Of a stretch of 64,000 nucleotides of DNA, positions 36,200-46,351 are shown in pieces. A model generated the notes under the pieces. The model saw only the letters and a list, made by a program, of their open reading frames with translations, was not told where the DNA came from and did no database searches. The position numbers were made by a program, and so were the translations under genes. The first letter of the stretch is position 1, and the number at the start of each line of letters is the position of its first letter. This stretch comes from Sordaria brevicollis (taxonomy: Eukaryota > Ascomycota > Sordariomycetes > Sordariales > Sordariaceae), in NCBI GenBank assembly GCA_033439795.1, contig JAUTDP010000008.1, positions 2,790,001 through 2,854,000 of the forward strand. Reading direction: 5' to 3'.

Positions 36200-36900
36200 A
36201 TACCTCCCGGTATAATAATCAAACCTAAATACTTAGTTCTTTAAATATAAAATTTATATTTATCGATATCGATTTAAAGTCCGGTATCGATTAACCGCTA
36301 TAATATTTCCCTAACGTATAGAACGTACTTTTTATATATTTTTAAAAAGATTAAAATATCGTCGAAATACGCTATTATATAAATATTTAAAATATTATAT
36401 AGGATATCGTTAATAAAGTTTTAAAACGACGCTAATATTCTAAATAACCCGAATAAATATATTAATAATTCGTATAAATTAAAACGGGTAATAAATATTA
36501 TTAATTATTCGTACTTTTCCGTTATTTTTAATTTATTAAAGGCCGTAATAATATCGACCTTTATAAATTACTTTACTTTATAAATAGTATTGAATATTTC
36601 CTTAATTAACGGTAACGGGTATTTATTTTTTAATAAAATTTCGTTAATACCGCGGTAATCGACGCAAATTCTAACGCCTCTATTTAATTTTCTTATTAAT
36701 AAGACCGGAAACGCTATATTTAAAATTAATAACTTAATAAAACCCTTTATTAAATTATTATTTAATTATTATTTAATAATTTTCAATTCTTAAAATAATA
36801 TTAACCGTATTCGGGAATATAATAATAGATTTATTCCTAATTTTAATTCGATTTTATAATTATAGGATCGATATTTTAAAATAATATTTATTTACTTAGG
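36200..36900 (-). pseudogene. Gypsy reverse transcriptase remnant
   Basis: The catalytic motif is preserved as YFDDILIF, encoded at about 36347-36372 on the minus strand, preceded by NFINDILYNILNIYIIA, the usual gypsy context. Gln codons in the neighbourhood have become TAA. The motif identifies Ty3/gypsy rather than copia (which has YVDDI followed by different context). Confidence 0.85.
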
Positions 36901-38582
36901 GTTTACTACGTAAAATAGGTCTTTATATTCGTTAGGGAAACATTCTTTAATTTATTCGGGCGTATATTTAAATTGCGTAGATTTTTCTATAAATTTAATA
37001 ATATCTTCATTTATAATACTATAAATATAATTAATATTTATTAAAAGTATAAATTTACGTTCTTTTAATTTTTATTCTTCTTTCGTTTTTTCTTTTAATT
37101 CTTTAACGATACCCAATTTATAAATTCTATTAATAAATCCTCGAACTACTTCTCTTAGTTATAAAATATAATTTAAATTAGGTATTTTTCCTATAGCGTT
37201 TATTTTATAAAGATTAATAAATTTATAAACCTCTTCGTTTTAAAAGAATTATTTATATAATTCGCCTTTTCCCTATAGGATCTCCTACTAAGTATTTTTT
37301 AATAATATTAGGAGAATAATTAGTATTTTCTTTACCTTTTAATACTCTTCAAAAGTAGTCTAAATAATTACACTAATTTTTATACCCCTCATTTTTATAT
37401 TAAATATAAAAATTCTAATATTAACGAATTTAATATTTTTAAAGTTTAATATTACTATATTTATAAACGGTTTAAAAAGTTACTATATTATACGCCTTAA
37501 CTATTTTAATCTTTTTATTATTTAAATACGTCTACTGCTAATTATTTATACTTAAACTTTATAAATATTTAAAGCCGGTTTTCTTATTAGCCCGAAAGGT
37601 TTTTAAAATAATAATACGTATATTAATATTACTAATACTTCTATTATAACGCCCTAATTCCCTCTTAGCGCTACCGTTATATTCGCCGCTTAATTAGGTA
37701 AATTTTCTTTTTCTTCAAATTCGTCTTTAAATTCTTTATCGGAAAAGAGGTTATATAAATTATCCTCCTTATACGCTTCGGGAAAACGGAGGTTATCTTT
37801 ACGCACTTTAAAAAAATTAATTTTAATTAAATAATACTATATAATATAAATAAATAAATAAAATTAATTCTAGGTTATAATATTAATAACTTAATCGATA
37901 TTAAAATTATATTATTATAATTATAACTATTTTAAAATAACTGGGTAGTCTTCCGCCAAATTTATTAGGAAAAAATTAATAATTTTATTATAATTATTAA
38001 TCCTTATAATAATTTTAATATATTCGTCGATTTATTTTTTAAAATCCCCGTCGGTTAAATATAAAAGCTTTAATTTATTAAATTTCCTATATTTTAAATA
38101 AATTTTTTAAATAAACGTTTAATTTATAAAGGCTTTCTTAGAATAATCGGAATCGATTAAAAATACGTATTTTACTTTATTATTACGCTATAAATACTAA
38201 AAATAAATTAATAAGAAAATTATATTTTACTTCTTATAAAATTCTAAATTATTTAATTTTAATAATTATTCTTCCTTTTAATTATTTAAAACTTAAATAT
38301 TAAATTTCTAATTTTCTAATACTTCCTTTTTCTTTAATATTTTTAAATACCTTTAACCGCGATTTAAATTTAAAGTTCGCTATTTCTTTACTAAACGGGG
38401 TTAATAAGGGGGGCTATAGTAGTTAAAGTAATTAGGGGAATAGCCGGGGCTTAAACCGGAGCCGAATTAGCGGTACTACTTATAGCGCGGTTATTAACCT
38501 TATTTTCGCTATTCTTCCTAATAATATCGAAATTTTTACGAATTGGTTATTAGCCCTTATTATTATAATCGGTAGCGCTATA

Positions 38583-38624
38583 GTAGTCCTTAATTACGTA
38601 TTTGCCTTTATTATAATTTATATA
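38583..38624 (-). pseudogene. Gag zinc knuckle with RIP-altered ligands
   Basis: The spacing of a CX2CX4HX4C retroviral-type knuckle is kept, but all three Cys and the His positions now read Tyr. Each change is explained by CpA-to-TpA on one strand or the other (TGY to TAY, CAY to TAY). It lies in the same frame as the Gly-rich Gag segment. Confidence 0.7.
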
Positions 38625-39359
38625 ATTATTTTTATTATAACGAATTTATAGGACGTCTTTATAAATTATAATAAATTTAACGTAATTTAAATCTATAATA
38701 TTAAAATCCTTTTTATTATTATTATTCGAATTATTATTTCCTCTATTGCCGTTATTAATAAATAACGAACCGGTTCCGTAAATTAAAGTAAGCCTATTTT
38801 AAATTTTAGAAATACTTTTATACAAATTGGACTATCTTTTTTAATTATTATAGGCCGGAATTATAAATTAATAATTAATCGAATCGGTTATAATTTTAAA
38901 GATTTTATTATAGAATAAACGAATACGGGTAATTTTATTGTAATTATAGCGATTAATTAGTAGGATAAATTAGGATTCGAAGTCGTTATAATTAGTATAT
39001 TTACCTTTTTATTCAAATTTTTATAGGTTAATTTTAATTATAGTTACGATATTTCCCTAATAATAATAATTATTAAAATATTTAAGGAATTTATTATTAG
39101 TAAATTACTTTTAAATAACCGAATATTAAAGGTTATCGAGGATTATTTTTTAATATTCGTTAACGTTAATTTTAACCTCTTTATTTAAATAAAATATAGT
39201 ATAGAATAATTTAAAGATTTTATTAAGGAAATTATACGTATTTATTATTTAATAAATATAAATAGCCGTAATTTAAATAAAAAATTCGTTATAGCGTTTT
39301 ATAATATCGATTTCTTCGCTTATAAATACGGGGGGGTCCTTAATAAAATCTTTATAATA

Positions 39360-39900
39360 ATAAATTATTGGGAAACTACCGTTATAAGGGTTATTTTTAG
39401 GTTTATTAAGGTTATTAAAGTTACCGGGGTTATTAGGACTATTAAAATTATTAAGACCGCTAGGGGGGCTATTACTAAAGGGGCTACCGGGTCCGCCCGA
39501 ACCGCCGCTTTTAAAAGGGTTATTACTAAGGCCGCTAAGGCCGTTACCGCCGAAGGGGTTGCCGCCGGGTCTATTAAAACCGTTAAGACCGTTAAGACTT
39601 CCAAGTCCTTTTCCGCCGAAGGGTTTATTAATAAATCCGTTAATAAAAGGATTATTAAAGTTAAAGGGGGGTTTACCGCCTATTCTTCTACCTTTTAATT
39701 TTAATCTTCTATTTTAAAGACCACCGCTTTTTATATTAGAGCTAAAATCGGTTCCTATACCCCTTCCTCCAAAATTATTATCGCTAGAACCGCCGCCCGT
39801 AATATTAAAATTAAAGTTAATTCCTATATTACTTCCTTTAAAATTATTATTACCGGGACCGCCGTTTACTCCGCCGGAAATATTATTAATATTTATATTA
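39360..39900 (-). pseudogene. Gly/Asn/Pro-rich Gag segment of the gypsy element
   Basis: The minus strand reads a long stop-poor Gly-rich frame (for example FGGKGLGSLNGLNGFNRPGG). The region stands out for high GC within the AT-rich block, since its Gly/Pro codons contain few CpA sites. It is the flexible part of Gag between capsid and zinc knuckle. A shorter antisense-like frame with an ATG at 39604 is only its shadow. Confidence 0.7.
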
Positions 39901-41017
39901 AATCCTCCGTTATTACCCTTATTTATATTCTCAATTAGGATTTTATATTTAGAATAAAATTTTAAAGCGTTATCGAAATCCTTTTAAATAAGACGGATTT
40001 ACTCCTTAAAGGAGGTAATAATTTAATTAACTACTTTAAAATCCTCTTTATTAAATTTAATTATAATTTTCTAAATTTAAACTTTATTTAATATATCTTA
40101 TAAATTAATACGATTATTTTTAACGCTACTATTAACGAAACGTAAGGATTCTAATAATTTATTATAATCGAATTCCTTAGCCGCTATTTCGTTATTAAAA
40201 GACTTTTTAGCCTATATAAAGTCGTTTTATATTTTTACTTTACTATTCTATAGTATAATATTATTTTTAATAATTATATTATATTACTTCTATAAAATAT
40301 TTATTTAATTAGTAAACTCCTTTTTAATTTTTTAAAGGGCCGTAATACGTTATTCGAATTTTTTAATAGTATTTTTAATTTCGTCGGCAAATTCGTTAAT
40401 CTTCTTAATAAAGTCGTCGAATTCGTTTTATTTTTTTTAGACGAGGTTATTAGCTTTTTTAATAAAATCGTCGAATTCCTATTATTTCTTCTAAATAAAT
40501 TCCTCCTTTTAATTTATAATATTATTAATTTGCTTTTCTTTATTACCGAATTTCTTATTAAAATAATAAAAAAACTTCTTCACTTCCTTATAATTACGAA
40601 CTTATATTATAAAGCCGGGCGAAATAATAAAATTAATATTATTATCGTTATAAATTTTTTAAAGGATTAAATAATTTATTAATAAAGTTAGAAAGATTTA
40701 AACGAAATTAATTTAATCTTCGTTCGATATAATTATTAAATAATTAAAGCCTTATTTAAATTAAGAATAATTAAAATAAAATAATTTTTACCGTATTATA
40801 TTCGTATAATAATCGTACTTTAAGGGACTTTAATTATTTATTAAATTTTAAATATTTTTCTATTAAATAACGTTAAAATCTTTTAAATATTATTAGCGAT
40901 TATATTAATTCGCCGGGGGTAATATTAAAAAGATCGAAATCCTATAATAGCTCCTATTATACTTAATTTGTCCGAAATTACTTATTGCGCGTTAACGCGA
41001 GGTTAGGTATAATAAAG

Positions 41018-41322
41018 TATTACGGGGTATAAGTAAGTAGTAAAGTACGATATTTATTATTGTGCGAGGAATAGGAAATAATTTTGTACGTCGCGACTAT
41101 TTTATACGATTATAATGTGGCCAATACGTAACCCTAATTACGTGTGTGAGTCTAGGTGGCGCCGGGACTAGGGTATTGGGGTACTATAGGTACGGTTAAT
41201 TACGGTCGCAATTACTATAATCGCGTTCTATTTATTAACCTAGTATTGCACGTAAATAATTGTTATCAACTAGTGCATGCAGTACGACCACCTCTATACA
41301 TGAGCAGGCAATGCCTGTAACA
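41018..41322 (-). repeat. 5' LTR of the gypsy element (right copy)
   Basis: 305 bp, partner of the left copy. Its right ~150 bases are nearly unmutated (gtgcatgcagtacgaccacc where the left copy has atatatagtacgactatt), while its left third is the more mutated copy. Confidence 0.92.
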
Positions 41323-41932
41323 CGGGGTAGTAATATTGAAAAATAGAAACTAAACGATTTACCTTAGGGCCTATTAGGTTTTTAATATTAGGAATCCTAA
41401 GAATCTTTATAGTAATAAGCTTATAAATTTAATATTTACTTCTTTAAGGATAAATTATATCGCAATCGATAATTTAGTATTATTAGTTAATTCTAGTAAA
41501 TTTAGTAATTTCAATAGTCGAATTAAAATCGAAGAAAGTTGGTTATAAGAGGAAGGAGGGGAGGAGTAGGGAGGTTGGGCGAAATTTTAGAAGATAATTA
41601 GCACAGGGAGAACGGCTCGTATAAACGGCTAGTATTAATTAACGGGGCTAGTAAAGCACCCTAGCGGCTATTACGAAGGTGGTACGGACTAATAAAAGTG
41701 GGTTTAAATAGGCCTCCCGCTTTGGTTATACTATATAAGGTTAGAAGGAGTGGGGGGGGTTAAAACCCGATTGAATAAGCAGATGCGGTACACACCAAAA
41801 AAGTTCCCAAAACCATGTGCAGTATGCAGTTATGCAGTTGTAGCTGGGAAATAATTCAGACAGCCAAATCCTATGCCCTAACTGGTGATCATGCAGTATC
41901 TGGAGTATGCAGTTGCAGGGGTCTCGACTGTA

Positions 41933-44900
41933 GCTCCATGGACGACAACATGCTCATCCTAGCTGGTGATAGGCAGCCATCAAGGTAACGACGACGTCCG
42001 GGTTTGGCGGTGATTATTGAGGAATGGTGGCTGGATGGAGGTCATCAAAGACAGTACCTAAGATAGAGTGAGTATGAGGAGCTGAGATGGGAGAATCTGA
42101 CTTCCGAAATAACCGTGACCTACCAGAGATGGGACTACCAAAGATGGTATGTTGTGAAATTGAATACGACAAGATCTGTCTCCATTCACAGCCCTCTATC
42201 CTGTCCTATATCCGAACTGTCATTGCACAACAAGATTTGATTTCTCATGACCGTTCATCATCACACAGAACGGTAGGAGTGAGTCGACTTGCAAGACTGC
42301 CAACGGTTGACCGTGATACTGTGTCCAAGGCCAGCATTTCAACGGCGAGCTTGCAACGCTCGCGCAAGGAGAAGCAAGAAAAAAGCAAGTGAGACGTTGT
42401 GACGAGAAGGGAGGCGACAGAAAATAGCTGAGACGTGGCGTGCGAGGGAATGTCATTGATGCTTCTAGACTGGGACGACCAGAAGGAAAGCTCGTTCTCG
42501 TATGGCCCATCCTGCTCCTTCCTACCTTTACGCCCTCGACAGAGTGCCTTAGCAGGAGTGACACAACATCAAGACGAGCTTCGTTTCCAACATCGCCGCG
42601 GACTTGCTCTTGCCAGACAGATGCTCTTGCTTTTTTGTCTCGCAAGAGCAGGTTGGGTAAACTGGCATGGCATGTTTCGGAAGATGAAGGCTGAGAAACG
42701 GACGAAAATGGAAGCACTGCAAGATGATGGGAAGATGAAAAAGGGAAAAGAAAAGAATTTTCAATTCGCTTTCGCTTGCATCCCTTTGTCTGACGTTCTT
42801 TCTCTCCCTTGCGTGTCGATATGCTCGACCGTTGAGGGGAGGTGGGTCTCAGATGAGGTGCTTGAGGTTGGGGGGAAGGAGCTCTGCGAGGTGTACCTAG
42901 GAACATTTACCCCCAAAAAGCACCCGCCAAAAGGCACCCACGCTGCCACGGGCCTTCCCGCTCATTGTGTGAAACCCCACCTCGTAAGTTCTGATTGGCT
43001 GGCTGGAAGAAACTGGCTCGCTTTCGGTCACTTCTCATTCTTGGTCTTTCCTTTTTCTCCTTGTTCATACCATGTGAGCCATGCTCGTCACGACACGCCC
43101 TTACTTTTTCTCATACCTTTGAGCAAGATTCAGACAACCGCAATTCGAGGCCGTTGGCGGTTCTCCGATACTAGGAGCATAGCGCTGCCGACGAACCGAG
43201 CTTCCCAGCACGCCAAGTATCATGGCGAGATGGGCAGCATGAGTTCACGGCCTTTGGGCACTGATAGCCTGCGAGCTAGCTGCCATGGGAAACCTCATCC
43301 GGCTTTGAGTCTTATTATCGCTATTTCCAATCAGAGACCACCCGAGGCGGACACCATCATTCTCGTCGAAGGGCTTGGTCAGTGGGCCCGAGACTTGTTT
43401 GGACATGTCCACACTTATGGTAGGATGAATGATGGCCTTGATGTTTTCTTTCATTTTACGCGATACTGGCGGTAGATGACCAACGCCGGCTGACCATGTG
43501 CCTGTTTAGTTTTCCACGCTAGATGTGTGATTAGGTTTGGTTCAAATGGGTTACCAGAAATCCCAATTAGGTTCAGACCGAGATAGCTACCCCATTCAAC
43601 TTTGCTTCCTCCTCCGCCCTGCGCGGGAAAGGCAATAAACCCAAGCCCAAGGTTGCGGGTGCTGGACTACCCGCTCGCTCATCATCATCATCAGTCATCA
43701 GCCACAACACTCCAGGCAGTCATTTTTTTCTCACCATCAGCCATCAAACATGACCCATCAATGTGGTATGTATGTGTGATCACACTTCCTCCTCGCCAAG
43801 TTGTTGCCGACCAAGGATAACACTGGCTGGCATCAAACGTCCGCCCCAGTGTCCATTGAACATGCCCATTGTCTCGGACCTGAGCCACCACATCTGAGCC
43901 ACTCTGTTGGGAAAGCAGCTGGGAGAGTGGGGTTGCTTGCTATCGTGGCTTGCTTGCTTGCTCGCTCCTACGTGTTAGGTAGAGACAGAACAGAACAGAT
44001 GTGCGTTCGAGCAAGCAAGCAAAAAAGGGGAGAAAAAAAAAAGTTATCTGAGACTTTCGGAATACCAGCAGCCGAAATGAAGCTGCTAAGAAAGCAAACT
44101 TGGACGGGATGGCTGACTTGAACAAGTAGGTGGTAGTGAATCGGCCTGGCATCTTTGCTATCTGATGGTGGTGGCTATCAAGTTTCCACTCCTTTGGATA
44201 GCCCCAGGTGAGGTTTGTTCATGAGTATCAACACAGTGATGCCCTATAGTGGCCGAGTACACAGTGGTGTTCGTCATGTCGTTGTTCGGAATATCCTCAC
44301 GTTTAGCGCCTTCTGCTCTCGCATTAGGGGGTGTGTGCGTGAGAGGAAGTGTGCTTTGCAGGCTTTGGTAGCTGGTAAGACTGGGTAGTCTGTTGGTCTT
44401 CGGATCCCAAGGCTTCCACGCCTCTGGGTCTACTAGTTCGCGGACGAATTCGCCGAAGGAGGCACTGTTTCCGCGTGTTTGGGCAGTACCTACCGTGTTT
44501 GAACCAGGAAGAAGGTTTGTTTGCTCTTCTTTGCTCGTCTACTGACACACACTCGGTAGACAGAGCAAGATGTGTCCAGCAGATTTATAATATTCTCCGT
44601 CTCATTCCTTGCTTGTCCTTTCCGTGTAGCCACCCCTTCGATGATTTCTAAGCAAAAGATGCTGTCCGGTATGGGTTCGATACCCAGTGGTTTGGACGGA
44701 TACCGGTGTTGCTCGCTGTGATCTCTCTTGCCGCCACGGTCAGCCGCTCTGCTCACCGGTCGCCTGGGCCGCCGGTTTCAAGATTTTGCGGAGAGTGTTT
44801 GGAACAGTCTGGTAAAACATCTTGCTACACTACACAGTAGCCCAGGCATTCGGAAGGAAACCAAGGTCGAACGGTCATTCATTTTGACATGAATGGAGCA

Positions 44901-45258
44901 AGTCAAGGCAATGAGCACGAACTACCATATAGTCGCGCATCTGTGTAACCGTATCTTGAGAGAGCACATGGCACCCTTGATCCCAAGGGCCAAAGTGCAG
45001 GTCTAAGTGCTTCCTAGCGTGGAGTCTCTAGACCTAAAATTTTATCCTTCTTATCGTTTCACGATCAAAACCCCTTGTGATGGATTCTCAACTTCCAAAG
45101 CAAGTTTGTAATAGAGCCCATGTCCACGCTGTTTGGGTCAGGCGAACAAACCTAAGCGTACTTTACCAAGGCCTTTAGTTAGCTCTCATCACATATCGCA
45201 AGCTAGTGGGCTCAAAGGTAACCTGATGAAGCTACGCATCCTCGCTTGATCGTTGATA
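41933..45258. other. Unmutated gene-poor island
   Basis: Normal base composition and intact CpA sites between the pogo-like element and the third MITE. Long overlapping frames on both strands at 42.2-43.5 kb are the only coding candidates. A (GCTT)n stretch at 43948-43964 has its complement at 44008-44020. Confidence 0.5.
42450..43475 (+). CDS. Long open frame of unknown nature (doubtful)
   Basis: An ATG at 42450 opens a frame of 341 codons on the plus strand without an intron. The translation shows no known domain, signal peptide or repeat, and its composition is unremarkable. A 228-codon frame runs antisense through part of it (42220-42906), so at least one is accidental. I do not recognise either. 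It could be a lineage-specific gene or chance in GC-rich DNA. Confidence 0.15.
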   Translation: MSLMLLDWDDQKESSFSYGPSCSFLPLRPRQSALAGVTQHQDELRFQHRRGLALARQMLLLFCLARAGWVNWHGMFRKMKAEKRTKMEALQDDGKMKKGKEKNFQFAFACIPLSDVLSLPCVSICSTVEGRWVSDEVLEVGGKELCEVYLGTFTPKKHPPKGTHAATGLPAHCVKPHLVSSDWLAGRNWLAFGHFSFLVFPFSPCSYHVSHARHDTPLLFLIPLSKIQTTAIRGRWRFSDTRSIALPTNRASQHAKYHGEMGSMSSRPLGTDSLRASCHGKPHPALSLIIAISNQRPPEADTIILVEGLGQWARDLFGHVHTYGRMNDGLDVFFHFTRYWR

Positions 45259-45260
45259 TA

Positions 45261-45495
45261 CACATCACCCCTTGAAAGTTTGTTAGCGCGACTCTTGTGA
45301 CAGGGGCCTGCAAAAGCTCACAGAAAAACGCCGCGACAACCACATTTAATGGAAAAAATTTGAGAGAGTGTACGCACTAGGGAAAACGCATTGGATTGAT
45401 ACCAGTTTGTTGTATAAAAATTGGTGGAATATTGGTTGAGTTGCGAAGTATATCTCTTGGAGTCCCGCGCTAACGAACTTTCAAGGGGTGATGTG
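45261..45495. mobile_element. MITE with TA target (Tc1-mariner type)
   Basis: A 235-bp element whose ends are near-perfect inverted repeats: the left arm starts cacatcaccccttgaaagt (45261), and the right arm is its complement ending at 45495. They match at 29 of the first 30 bases, then continue with a 2-base shift. TA dinucleotides flank both sides (45259-45260, 45496-45497). No coding capacity. CpA sites are intact, so it has escaped RIP, as expected for so short a repeat. Confidence 0.8.
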
Positions 45496-45497
45496 TA

Positions 45498-46138
45498 TCT
45501 TGATAGCGTGATAGATTGGGAAAAGCTAAACGACCGTGCCCGCGCAACATTTGCCTAGGAGCCTCCTCACGATTGAGAGCAACACTGCGTGTCAGCACTC
45601 GTTCGCTAAACCATTCGTTTATCCTTCATCCTTATTCGTTCGTGTTTGGTAATTCTACCGAACCATCAAAAACAGACGGGAGGGGAGAGAAGTCTGAACG
45701 GGTCCTACACAACTTGAAAGAAGCGAACCACGAGATGACAAATATTGGATCTTCATCTTCAACAAAGAAGGTGTGAAGCAGAGGAGTGAGTGAAAAAGAC
45801 TTCAATTTGAAACTCCTACAGAGTTCCATACCTGCCTTGCCCTATGGCGGCCTATCAGCCCGCCACACAGTCTTTCCTTGCCCATTCATTGCTCGATAGA
45901 AATTCGCCAAACCCACTGTCACTGTCACCCACACCAATATCCCATCCGCAGCGGGCACTGCAGCAGTGGGCAACCCTCACTGCCTGGCACTCTGCACGCA
46001 AGAAAAAGTCCCTTCGTCATTCCTTGCTTGCTTCGTACACAGTGAACAGCTTTTGCTACAGTACACAGCGAAACCCTGGAAGCAGAGGGGTTGCATCCGA
46101 GCAGGTATGATTAATGGGGAGGGGGTGAAGATAAGTAA
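45498..46138. other. Unmutated intergenic DNA left of the copia element
   Basis: No recognisable gene. It is contiguous with the sequence right of the copia element (from 51696) once that element and one target copy are removed. Confidence 0.5.
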
Positions 46139-46143
46139 GTATT

Positions 46144-46337
46144 TGTTAGATTCCAGGGTGGTATTCTGGGCCAAAACAGTATAGACCAGTATACAGCTGG
46201 TCAGTACTGCTAGCCACCTAGAAGGTCTTGGCAAATAAGGGATACCCCCAGCTCCCCCGACTAGAGCTCTAGAATCCTATTTTCTATAGTTATATATAAA
46301 TATATAGAATTAATTAATTCTCCTATATAATTTAACA
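46144..46337 (+). repeat. 5' LTR of the copia element
   Basis: 194 bp. The first ~110 bases are nearly unmutated (ccagggtggtattctgggcc, gaccagtatacagctggtcag); the last ~60 are mutated (tatatataaatatatagaat where the other copy has tacacagatatacagaat). Confidence 0.95.
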
Positions 46338-46351
46338 ATTAATAATTTAAT

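Larger units (their letters stand above)
32700..41322 (-). mobile_element. Complete Ty3/gypsy LTR retrotransposon, RIP-mutated
   Basis: An 8623-bp element with two 305-bp LTRs and a perfect 5-bp duplication cgggg (32695-32699, 41323-41327). Transcription runs leftward: gag at 38.5-40.9 kb, reverse transcriptase around 36.3 kb, integrase near 34.6-34.9 kb. The order gag-RT-integrase is that of Ty3/gypsy. A polypurine tract lies next to the left (3') LTR. All coding parts carry many stops, so the element is dead. It inserted into the pogo-like element after that element was in place. Confidence 0.93.
28830..41930 (-). mobile_element. Pogo/Tigger-like (Tc1-mariner) transposon split by a gypsy element
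   Basis: The ends are the perfect inverted 14-mer cagtcgagacccct (28830-28843 and complement of 41917-41930), each flanked by TA (28828-28829, 41931-41932), the target of Tc1-mariner elements. A second inverted block of 33 bp (29008-29040 against 41758-41790, 30 matching) lies about 140-180 bases in from each end. The minus strand at 30280-31021 encodes a DDE_1 transposase remnant. An 8.6-kb gypsy element (32700-41322) interrupts it. Removing that and its duplication leaves about 4.5 kb. The interior is heavily RIP-mutated; the outer ~270 and ~170 bases are not. Confidence 0.85.

Noticed and set aside
39365..39604. 79-codon minus-strand frame rich in Leu/Val/Ala
   Set aside because: Shadow of the Gly/Asn/Pro-rich Gag frame on the same strand, which fits the zinc knuckle frame.
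42220..42906. 228-codon minus-strand frame
   Set aside because: Low-complexity Ser/Pro/Arg-rich, overlaps a longer plus-strand frame, no recognisable domain.
43535..43560. Possible tRNA T-arm (ggttcaaatggg)
   Set aside because: The bases around the loop do not form a 5-bp stem and no anticodon arm is present.
44640..44710. Possible tRNA (gggttcgataccc resembles a T-arm)
   Set aside because: The loop lacks the usual pyrimidine at its last position, and no acceptor strand or D-arm pairs at the right distance.
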